A stretch of DNA of 5,612 bases from Lachnoclostridium sp. UBA7097. Lineage in GTDB: Bacteria; Bacillota; Clostridia; Lachnospirales; Lachnospiraceae. Shown in pieces: positions 1 through 5,594 of the stretch (position 1 is its first letter; each line of letters starts with the position of its first letter). The notes beneath the pieces are model-generated. The model saw only the letters and a list, made by a program, of their open reading frames with translations, had not been told where the DNA came from and did no database searches. The stretch is from contig DKYP01000198.1 in the NCBI GenBank assembly GCA_002499945.1, positions 1-5,612 of the forward strand, read 5' to 3'. Position numbers and translations under genes: made by a program.

Positions 1-89
1 GGTAATTTTATGCAATATGTTTTTTAATTTGCTGGATTTTTTTGTACAAAACATATAATATACATTCAAATTTTTGTATAATATTAACA

Positions 90-126
90 AAAAATTCACC
101 TATATTAAGCATATAGATGAATTTTT
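90..126 (-). terminator. Rho-independent terminator after tcdA
   Basis: The arms AAAAATTCA (90-98) and TGAATTTTT (118-126) pair over 9 bp. Past one C/A mismatch, CTATAT (100-105) pairs with ATATAG (111-116) around a TAAGC loop. On the minus strand the hairpin runs into a T-rich tail (TTTTTTGTTAAT), 34 bases past the tcdA stop codon. The A and T flanks are symmetric, so it could work in both directions, but no plus-strand gene leads into it. Confidence 0.8.
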
Positions 127-159
127 ACTATCAAAACAAACAATTTAATATAGAGCCTT

Positions 160-885
160 TTATAGTTGAAGTAAGTCTTTTACAACTTCACCTGCTATAA
201 CAAGTCCTGCTACAGATGGTACAAATGCAACGCTTCCTGGCACTGGCCTTCCTGTAGTCCTTTTTTCCTGGTTTTCTTCTTCTGGTGTGTAAATGGGGGT
301 TAAAGGTGTTTCTTCTGAATAGACTACTTTAAGTTCTTTAACGCCACGTTTTTTAAGTTCACGCCTCATAACTTTTGCAAGCGGGCAGGTTTTTGTTTCA
401 TAAATATCTGCTGCTTTAAATTGTGAGGCTTCAAGCTTGTTGCCTGCCCCCATGCTGCTTATAACTGGCCTGCCCTCTTCCTTTGCTTTTATTATAATTC
501 CAATTTTAGCTGTTACTGTATCCACTGCGTCTACTACATATGAATACTCTTTAAATGGAAACAATCCTTCATTGCCAGGCAGGAAGAAACACTTATATGT
601 TTTTACTTCTGCATCAGGGTTGATGTCCAGTATCCGTTCTTTCATGGCATCTACTTTGTACTTCCCGATTGTTTTTACTGTTGCAATAATCTGCCTGTTA
701 ATGTTACTAAGGCTTACTGTATCATTGTCTATAAGGTCAAAACTGCCTATGCCGCTTCTTGCAAGTGCTTCTGCAACATAGCCTCCTACGCCTCCTACAC
801 CAAAGATTGCCACCCTTGCATCCGCCAATTTTTCCATTGCACTTTTTCCTAATAATAATTCTGTCCTTGAAAATTGCTCAAGCAT
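160..885 (-). CDS. tcdA: tRNA threonylcarbamoyladenosine dehydratase TcdA (ThiF/E1-like; YgdL/CsdL)
   Basis: This 241-residue cytoplasmic protein belongs to the ThiF/MoeB/E1-like superfamily. TcdA uses ATP to cyclise the t6A base next to the anticodon (position 37) of ANN-decoding tRNAs to ct6A. Visible landmarks are the nucleotide-binding loop GVGGVGG (29-35), the acidic pair DND (53-55), SNINRQ (60-65), the ATP/Mg segment VDAVDTVTAK (118-127), SSMGAGNK (143-150), the family signature CPLAKVMRREL (167-177), and a C-terminal helix SVAGLVIAGEVVKDLL. MoeB and ThiF proper lack CPLAKVMRREL, so the subfamily call is firm. It is somewhat shorter than the roughly 268-residue E. coli protein, mainly at the C terminus. 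The ATG at 885 has AAAGG only 4 bases upstream, with a second copy 14 bases upstream through a tandem duplication. No csdA/csdE partner is in the window. It appears monocistronic, with a terminator at 90-126. Confidence 0.93.
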   Translation of the reverse strand: MLEQFSRTELLLGKSAMEKLADARVAIFGVGGVGGYVAEALARSGIGSFDLIDNDTVSLSNINRQIIATVKTIGKYKVDAMKERILDINPDAEVKTYKCFFLPGNEGLFPFKEYSYVVDAVDTVTAKIGIIIKAKEEGRPVISSMGAGNKLEASQFKAADIYETKTCPLAKVMRRELKKRGVKELKVVYSEETPLTPIYTPEEENQEKRTTGRPVPGSVAFVPSVAGLVIAGEVVKDLLQL

Positions 886-888
886 AAT

Positions 889-908
889 ACCTTTCTGTAC
901 CTTTCTGT
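889..908 (-). repeat. Tandem 10-bp duplication carrying the tcdA ribosome-binding site
   Basis: Two perfect copies of ACAGAAAGGT (minus strand) lie end to end just upstream of the tcdA ATG. Each carries the Shine-Dalgarno-like AAAGG. One copy is 4 bases from the start codon, closer than usual, and the other is 14 bases away, farther than usual. The repeat is seen directly; any effect on translation is inference. Confidence 0.75.
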
Positions 909-922
909 TATTCCAAAAGTTC

Positions 923-952
923 TTGCAAACAAATATTAAGATATGTTATAAT
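923..952 (+). promoter_or_regulatory. Predicted sigma-A promoter for the antisense (antitoxin) RNA
   Basis: TTGCAA (923-928) and a perfect TATAAT (947-952) are separated by 18 bases, and a TG at 944-945 makes an extended -10. Transcription would start near 959 on the plus strand and run into the two GC-rich hairpins. No plus-strand protein gene follows, so a short RNA is the natural product. Confidence 0.6.
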
Positions 953-973
953 ATAGATATACAAAAATAGCAA
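945..973 (-). promoter_or_regulatory. Weak candidate promoter for tcdA, overlapping the antitoxin promoter
   Basis: On the minus strand TTGCTA (968-973) lies 17 bases from TATAAC (945-950). This is the only reasonably spaced sigma-A-like pair I see upstream of tcdA. It overlaps the -10 box of the opposing antisense promoter and the tail of the toxin terminator. tcdA could instead depend on read-through from the toxin transcript. Confidence 0.25.
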
Positions 974-991
974 CCGCCCACAATGGGGTTG
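963..991 (-). terminator. Distal terminator of the toxin mRNA
   Basis: On the minus strand, CAAC and CCCA pair with TGGG and GTTG around a TTG loop (971-991), with one unpaired C facing a CG, followed by CTATTTTT. It lies about 65 bases beyond the toxin stop codon. The stem would also form near the 5' end of the antisense RNA, where it may protect that RNA or start the pairing of the two transcripts. Confidence 0.6.
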
Positions 992-1007
992 ACCGGTAAA
1001 TAGTAAT

Positions 1008-1043
1008 GCCACCCTTACCGTCCAAAGTAGCAGGGTGGCTTTT
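1008..1043 (+). terminator. Bidirectional-type hairpin ending the antisense RNA
   Basis: GCCACCC (1008-1014) pairs with GGGTGGC (1033-1039) around an 18-base loop, followed on the plus strand by TTTT (1040-1043). On the minus strand the same stem lies 12 bases past the toxin stop codon but has only a poor T-tract, so its main terminator role is probably on the plus strand. The long unpaired loop could be a contact site between toxin mRNA and antisense RNA. Confidence 0.6.
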
Positions 1044-1054
1044 GCTATGTATAA

Positions 1055-1123
1055 TTACTTGCAAAACGTAAATATAAATGTAAGTAATGCTAGAAGGAAT
1101 ATGCCAAATGTTAGCAACTCCAT
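1055..1123 (-). CDS. 22-residue hydrophobic holin-like toxin peptide (type I toxin-antitoxin)
   Basis: This tiny ORF encodes 22 residues, starting MELLTFGIF and ending FIFTFCK. Apart from Glu2 and the terminal Lys it is a single continuous membrane-spanning segment. Small membrane peptides of this form, with a charged C terminus and a GC-rich hairpin-bearing 3' region, are characteristic of the putative holin-like toxin (Hol_Tox) and Fst/TxpA-type toxins of Firmicutes, which damage the membrane when produced in excess. Support comes from its context: a consensus promoter 76 bases upstream (1199-1227), a structured leader, a long 3' untranslated region, and an opposing promoter that would make an antisense RNA. 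The GGGGGTGG Shine-Dalgarno sequence (1139-1146) is about 15 bases from this ATG, longer than ideal, and no better in-frame start exists. A longer ORF in another frame over the same bases (936-1148) is not toxin-like. The family name is from memory; the peptide and its layout are seen directly. Confidence 0.65.
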   Translation of the reverse strand: MELLTFGIFLLALLTFIFTFCK

Positions 1124-1124
1124 A

Positions 1125-1160
1125 AGAGAAAATAAGCACCACCCCCATTCTCTTTAGAAT
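1125..1160 (-). promoter_or_regulatory. Toxin mRNA leader with two mutually exclusive hairpins around the Shine-Dalgarno site
   Basis: On the minus strand AGAGAA (1148-1153) can pair with TTCTCT (1125-1130), enclosing GGGGGTGGTG (1137-1146) in a 17-base loop. The same AGAAT bases (1147-1151) can instead pair with ATTCT (1156-1160) as a short hairpin just upstream. Only one fold can exist at a time. Nearer the predicted 5' end, GTAAC/GTTAC (1177-1189) forms another small stem. Controlled access to the ribosome site is well known in type I toxin mRNAs; its operation here is inference. Confidence 0.45.
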
Positions 1161-1198
1161 AAGGCCAACACATCCTGTAACACGGTTACCTTTTTGGT

Positions 1199-1227
1199 AT
1201 TATAGCATATCTTCTGGTATACAACAA
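1199..1227 (-). promoter_or_regulatory. Strong sigma-A-type promoter for the toxin mRNA
   Basis: On the minus strand TTGTTG (1222-1227) and a perfect TATAAT (1199-1204) are separated by exactly 17 bases, with TG before the -10 box (TGCTATAAT, extended -10). The expected start is near 1192, giving a leader of about 69 bases before the 22-codon ORF. It lies about 80 bases past the mannanase terminator, so the toxin unit is independent of the large gene. Confidence 0.7.
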
Positions 1228-1307
1228 TATTATTTTTTATTTGGTTTTTCCAGTCTTTTGTTAAAGATAAATATTATTAACGGGCTGGCAGTTAGAAGAT
1301 GTAATAT

Positions 1308-1365
1308 AAAATACCCCCAATGCTGGCAGGTTAAATATAAAAGCCTGTTACTCTGGGGGTATTTT
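1308..1365 (-). terminator. Hairpin terminator downstream of the GH26 gene
   Basis: AAAATACCCCCA (1308-1319) and TGGGGGTATTTT (1354-1365) form a perfect 12-bp stem 65 bases past the mannanase stop codon. The 34-base interior carries CAGG (1327-1330) pairing with CCTG (1344-1347), so the tip is a second small hairpin. The 3' arm ends in TATTTT on either strand, so it may work both ways. Bases 1228-1307 between this hairpin and the toxin promoter are AT-rich and show no gene. Confidence 0.65.
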
Positions 1366-1430
1366 GTCAATATTGGCAGCTGTTTTTATTTTGGTATGGA
1401 TAAAATAATTTTTTATATAAATTATTCCAC

Positions 1431-4400
1431 TTATTTTACTGTAACCTTTTTCTTTATTGTCTTTACTTTGCCGCCTGCAAGTTTTATTTTGGCTGTTATT
1501 ATTGCTTTTCCTTTGCCTGCTGCTTTTACTGTGCCATTTTTTGATACCTTCGCAGTTTTGGTATTTGAAGACTTGTATGTAACCACTGCTGCCTGTTTTG
1601 CATAAGGCACTTTATTTTTAAGGCTTGTTTCTGCTTTAAGTTCCTCTGGAAGTGTTGTGTTTATTTTTATATTGCCGCCCTTTTTAACAGATGCCTTGTT
1701 AAATTTTACTTTTGACTGCCCGAGGAGTGTTATAACGTTTTTGCCGCTTAATTCCTTATTTGTGGCTACATAGTCATTGCCGCTGTAGCCTTCAATGCCT
1801 GTCATGCCGTTTTTAAGGACTGTCCTTTTGCTGTTTGCAATTTCTTCAAGCTTTCCTGTACTGCTGTTATAACGGTAAACATAAACTTTGCCACCTGCTT
1901 TTATTGCTGCATTGGCAACAGGTGCTGATGCTTTAATGCCGCCTTTTGTATTGTTTGAAGCTATGGACACAATGGCTGCATTTTCTGCATTTATGCCATT
2001 GGCTGATAAAATGCTTTCTATATTTTTCTGCTTGCTGCCGCCGGTTTCTGAAACATTCCCTGCCTTTATGCTTATGTCAATATCCCCCTGTATTTTTTCC
2101 AGCTCGCTTGGCGGTATTGTGACAGTGTATGAAGCTGCCGGGTCTTCATTAAGCATTTTGACAACAAGCTTCCTGTTCTCTTCCACAGCACTTTTTACTG
2201 CATCACCTGCCAGAAGGACTTTCCCTACAGACACACCATCTGCTTTTGGTACTTCAACTTTAATTACCATCCTGTGGTTCTTGTTTGACTTAACATCATT
2301 TACTATATTTTCACCAATGCAGAATGTTACATTGTTTATCCCTGCTTCCTTTGCTTCATTAAGGAAAGTTTCCGGTATTGTGTTTTTAGCAGAGTAATCA
2401 CTGCCAATTTCAGATTTGCCTGTATGGAGGACTGCATCCATGCTTATTACATCCCCGTCTGTGTACTTTGTTATATTTTTGACAAGGGTAACATTGGCTT
2501 TGCTGCTGCTTGATGTTTCTGTTATTTTTATGATGCCATCTGAATCTTCTGTTACAGTTTCTTTGATATTCTCTGTACCATCAGCCAGTGTGGTTTTCTC
2601 AACAACTGTTGTAACATTGTTGTCTTTTGTTGTTGTAATCTCTGTAACGGCGCCTGTAACATCATCTTTCTTAATTTCTGTTGTAGTGTCCGGTGCCTGT
2701 GTTTCTGCTGGTGCTTGTGTTGCCACTGGTGCCTGTGTTCCTGATGGCGTCTGGCTTGCTGCTGGTGCCTGTGTTGTACCCGGTGCCTGGCTTGCCGCTG
2801 GTGCCTGCGTCCCTCCCGGTGCCTGGCTTGTGCCCGGTGTCTGGTTTCCCCCGCCTTGTGTTGGTGACGGGATGTATGGATAGGATGGCTGCTGTGTTGG
2901 TACAGGCGTTCCTGCCGGTTTTTCTGTTGGTGCTGTTGATGGCTCTGATGGTTTTTCCGGTTCTGATGGTTTAGTGCCTGCTGGTTCAAAAACTGGTACA
3001 TTTGTATCTGCAGATACAGCTCTTATATCATCATAATAAAGTGTACTACTTACAGTTGTTTCTCCATTGGCAAATGCATCTGAACTATCAATGGCATTAA
3101 CCCATAACCCGAATCTTCCTACATTTTTTAAAGCCTCACTGCTTAAAGATATTCCGCCTGCTTTAAATTCACTAAATGGAAGTGTTACCAGTAAAGGTGT
3201 GCTGGAATCTGCATAACCGCTGTATTCCTGCAGATATGCTTCATAATCAGTGCCGCCTGCTGTAATCTGTACAACTGTTTTCTGGTTCTTCCCGTCAGGC
3301 TGTACCCAGAATTTTAGTGCATTATAGCTGCTCCAGCCGGCTTCTTTAGCAATAGTTGCACCTGCCCATCCGCCTTTTGTTTCAGTATAATCAAATTTTA
3401 AAGCATAGCTGCCCTCATAACGTGGTTCTTCTGCAAGTGAAACATTCACCGTACAGCCTGCAGCCTTGTTTGTCTTCCATTTGCTTGATAAAAGCCCGTT
3501 ATCGCCTGCATATGTTTCAAAATCATCTATCTGGTGGTTTTCAAGTACAGGTTTCTCTTTGCCAAAACTGATATTTGGCAGGGTAACGATATTCTCTCCG
3601 TCTGCAACAATGCTTATAGTGCCTGTATCTGTTTTGCCAAGTGAATCTAAAATTTCTTTTGAAAGTCCTGCTTCATAATATCCGGTTCCGCTGTTTAATG
3701 AAGCGTCAAGTTCCTTTTCCACACTTTCCGAATTTAATACAAACTTTACAACAGAAGAATTTTTAACAGATGCTTTTAATGTAACAGCATCTGTAATTTC
3801 TGCCATTGGGAACATATTTATAAAATAACCGCTTTTAATATTCTGTTCTTTATTTGTAACCGTTTGCTGGTCTGCTTTGCCATAAAAATTAGTTCCATTT
3901 GCAAATATGCTTGATTCTTCATTATAGAAATCTATAAATTCATTTATTAATTCCTGCCCTTTGGTGTCATTGTATTTATATGGAATATAAAAATTGGTGT
4001 CAGAGAAATTAGCCCATAAAAGGAAATACGGCATTCCTGTTTCCTTTGCAATTTTATTTACATTACTATACCAGTTTTTGCCTTTAACCGGGTTGTCCTT
4101 AACCATAATGCCTTCTGACGAACCATCCCTTGTAACACGCACGCCTGTTTCTGCAATGGCAGCAATTTTTTCCTTCTTATCTGCAAGACCTTTAACAACA
4201 TTACATGTTGACCTTAAACTGTTAAAAAATGAATCGCCATATGTGCTTAACTCATCTATATCATCATAATAGTCAAATGCAAGGATATCAACATAATCAT
4301 CGCCTGGATATCTCTCATTGTACTCTTCTTCTGACTCTATTGGCCCGTTTGGCGAATATACATATATAAGGTTATGTACACCCTTTTCCCTTAAATAATC

Positions 4401-5594
4401 TGCCATATAACGGAACATTGCTTTGTATGTTTCCCCACTTGTAGCAGAAGAACCCCACCAGAACCAGCCACCATTATTTTCATGGAACGGACGGAAAAGT
4501 ACCGGGATATCCCCAAGCCCTTTTGCATAATCAGCAATAATATCAAGATATGTTGTAAACTGCTCATTATACTTGCCGCCTGGCATTACTTCCTGTGCGC
4601 AGTTATTGGATAAATCCTGTGCTTCCTGGAAATTGCACTGTGAAAAATCATATTTTCTGCTGGCATCTGGTGTTGCTGTTATTTTATCATTGCCCATATT
4701 TGGCATATGTAAAGACAATGTAAGGATTGAGCCTTCTGAAGCGGCTTCCTTTCCAATTCTTACACATTCCTTTATTGCTTCTTCTATATCTGTAATACCT
4801 GACTCCACACCAGTAAGTGCAAGGCTGTCAAGACCAGTAATACCGCTTATACTGCCTGTTACATCCTTTGTATCAGAATATACACCCTCCCTTGAAGCTA
4901 CACATTTATGTGTATCATTCTGATGTCCAAATAATACCTGTCCTGCCTGTCCAAGTGAAGAAAGATAAGAATACAATGCCTTAGCCTGTGCAGAAGCATC
5001 TTTATCTGAAAGGGTAACTTCTGCTGGCATTTTACTTGTATCTGCCTTGCTTCCTGTACCTGGTTCTGATGTAATTTCAACAAAATCTTCTGATTCATCA
5101 CGTTGTGATAATGTAATATTGTCAATATAAATATCTCCCTTAAAAGATGTTTTAACACCAATAATTCCTAATGTAATATCTTCAATTTTTGTTTTATTTG
5201 GTGAAAATGGAATTGCTGCTACAGCCTTTTTCATGCCTTCGCTAGAACCAGAACTTTCAGGAACTGTATCCTTTTCAATAATAGTAGTTCCAGACCCTTG
5301 TGCAAATACCTTTATTTTAAATTTTCCATCAAATTCTTCTGGATAGATTATATCAAATGTAAGAAGGTTATATGCTGATACATCAATTCCTTCTGCAAAA
5401 CTTTTCTTAATCTTTGCCTCACTCCAGTCAATGCCTTCACAGCCTGTATAATCAAGCCCGGCCTTTAACATTTTACTTCCGGATAATTCTGTAACTGCTG
5501 TTGTTACATCATTACCATATTGGTATCCAGTTTCCTTAGCCCAGCCGTTTGTTCCGTTTTCTGCTTCATCAAAATCATCTATAACCAGACAATG
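1431..5594 (-). CDS. Multimodular secreted GH26 endo-beta-mannanase (CBM27-GH26-CBM23-linker-stalk-BIG2), 5' partial
   Basis: The protein hydrolyses beta-1,4-mannan backbones outside the cell. Numbering is from the first ATG (5471); 41 further in-frame residues upstream clearly belong to the first module, so that ATG is not the true start and has no good ribosome site. Modules: CBM27-like, from IDDFDEAENG upstream of residue 1 to about 125 (ending GDIYIDNITL); linker to about 155; GH26 about 156-525, with GHQ (H183), LSLHMPN (H255), RPFHENNGGWFWWG carrying acid/base E331, and AETGV carrying nucleophile E441; a small beta-sandwich about 535-640; CBM23 about 648-822; a Pro/Thr/Gln linker 825-928; an uncharacterised Thr-rich then globular stalk 929-1252; and a lysine-rich BIG2 domain 1253-1346. 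The 110-residue spacing of the two glutamates fits GH26 retaining enzymes. Both CBM families bind mannan, which favours mannanase over the rarer lichenase or xylanase members. There is no LPxTG motif; BIG2 probably retains the enzyme at the wall. The layout recalls the Roseburia intestinalis GH26 mannanase. The 5' end is disrupted by an apparent frameshift at 5582-5594. Confidence 0.93.
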   Translation of the reverse strand, partial: HCLVIDDFDEAENGTNGWAKETGYQYGNDVTTAVTELSGSKMLKAGLDYTGCEGIDWSEAKIKKSFAEGIDVSAYNLLTFDIIYPEEFDGKFKIKVFAQGSGTTIIEKDTVPESSGSSEGMKKAVAAIPFSPNKTKIEDITLGIIGVKTSFKGDIYIDNITLSQRDESEDFVEITSEPGTGSKADTSKMPAEVTLSDKDASAQAKALYSYLSSLGQAGQVLFGHQNDTHKCVASREGVYSDTKDVTGSISGITGLDSLALTGVESGITDIEEAIKECVRIGKEAASEGSILTLSLHMPNMGNDKITATPDASRKYDFSQCNFQEAQDLSNNCAQEVMPGGKYNEQFTTYLDIIADYAKGLGDIPVLFRPFHENNGGWFWWGSSATSGETYKAMFRYMADYLREKGVHNLIYVYSPNGPIESEEEYNERYPGDDYVDILAFDYYDDIDELSTYGDSFFNSLRSTCNVVKGLADKKEKIAAIAETGVRVTRDGSSEGIMVKDNPVKGKNWYSNVNKIAKETGMPYFLLWANFSDTNFYIPYKYNDTKGQELINEFIDFYNEESSIFANGTNFYGKADQQTVTNKEQNIKSGYFINMFPMAEITDAVTLKASVKNSSVVKFVLNSESVEKELDASLNSGTGYYEAGLSKEILDSLGKTDTGTISIVADGENIVTLPNISFGKEKPVLENHQIDDFETYAGDNGLLSSKWKTNKAAGCTVNVSLAEEPRYEGSYALKFDYTETKGGWAGATIAKEAGWSSYNALKFWVQPDGKNQKTVVQITAGGTDYEAYLQEYSGYADSSTPLLVTLPFSEFKAGGISLSSEALKNVGRFGLWVNAIDSSDAFANGETTVSSTLYYDDIRAVSADTNVPVFEPAGTKPSEPEKPSEPSTAPTEKPAGTPVPTQQPSYPYIPSPTQGGGNQTPGTSQAPGGTQAPAASQAPGTTQAPAASQTPSGTQAPVATQAPAETQAPDTTTEIKKDDVTGAVTEITTTKDNNVTTVVEKTTLADGTENIKETVTEDSDGIIKITETSSSSKANVTLVKNITKYTDGDVISMDAVLHTGKSEIGSDYSAKNTIPETFLNEAKEAGINNVTFCIGENIVNDVKSNKNHRMVIKVEVPKADGVSVGKVLLAGDAVKSAVEENRKLVVKMLNEDPAASYTVTIPPSELEKIQGDIDISIKAGNVSETGGSKQKNIESILSANGINAENAAIVSIASNNTKGGIKASAPVANAAIKAGGKVYVYRYNSSTGKLEEIANSKRTVLKNGMTGIEGYSGNDYVATNKELSGKNVITLLGQSKVKFNKASVKKGGNIKINTTLPEELKAETSLKNKVPYAKQAAVVTYKSSNTKTAKVSKNGTVKAAGKGKAIITAKIKLAGGKVKTIKKKVTVK
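2691..2846 (-). repeat. 18-bp minisatellite encoding [S/T]Q[A/T]Pxx hexapeptide repeats
   Basis: Residues 876-927 of the mannanase are eight full hexapeptides and one partial one, of the form NQTPGT, SQAPGG, TQAPAA, SQAPGT, TQAPAA, SQTPSG, TQAPVA, TQAPAE, TQAP. The DNA repeats with an 18-base period and moderate divergence. This is a flexible, likely protease-resistant and possibly O-glycosylated spacer between the catalytic/CBM half and the wall-proximal half. Repeat number is likely to vary between strains. Confidence 0.85.

Larger units (their letters stand above)
959..1045 (+). ncRNA. Predicted antisense RNA antitoxin of a type I toxin-antitoxin pair
   Basis: Starting from the plus-strand promoter at 923-952 and ending at the hairpin plus TTTT at 1008-1043, this RNA would be about 87 nt. 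It is fully complementary to the 3' untranslated region of the 22-residue toxin mRNA read from the other strand, stopping about 10 bases short of the toxin stop codon. It would fold into the hairpin CAACCGCCCACAATGGGGTTG minus its ends (stem 971-991) followed by the GCCACCC/GGGTGGC stem. A 6-bp alternative, CGGTAA (994-999) with TTACCG (1015-1020), is also possible. The convergent arrangement matches known pairs such as txpA/RatA and bsrG/SR4. Transcript ends are predicted from promoter and terminator positions only. Confidence 0.6.

Noticed and set aside
42..82. TATAAT-like boxes on the plus strand (54-59 and 77-82)
   Set aside because: No -35 box lies at a usable distance and no gene follows; TATAAT matches are expected by chance in DNA this AT-rich.
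437..781. 114-residue plus-strand ORF inside tcdA
   Set aside because: It is entirely antisense to a well-conserved enzyme, with no ribosome-binding site and no protein-like features.
936..1148. 70-residue minus-strand ORF across the toxin locus
   Set aside because: It reads through both hairpins and the 3' untranslated region in another frame. Its composition is not protein-like, and the 22-residue ORF in the alternative frame explains the region better.
2691..2846. Regular short repeat considered as a CRISPR array
   Set aside because: The 18-base units are directly adjacent with no spacers and lie in frame inside a coding region.
1888..2883. Long plus-strand ORFs (1888-2397 and 2416-2883) opposite the mannanase
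   Set aside because: They mirror the codon bias and low-complexity linker of the real minus-strand gene, and their translations show no recognisable domain or start context.
2552..3001. 149-residue minus-strand ORF rich in Gln, His and Arg
   Set aside because: It is an out-of-frame reading of the Pro/Thr/Gln repeat linker; the biased composition comes from the repeat.
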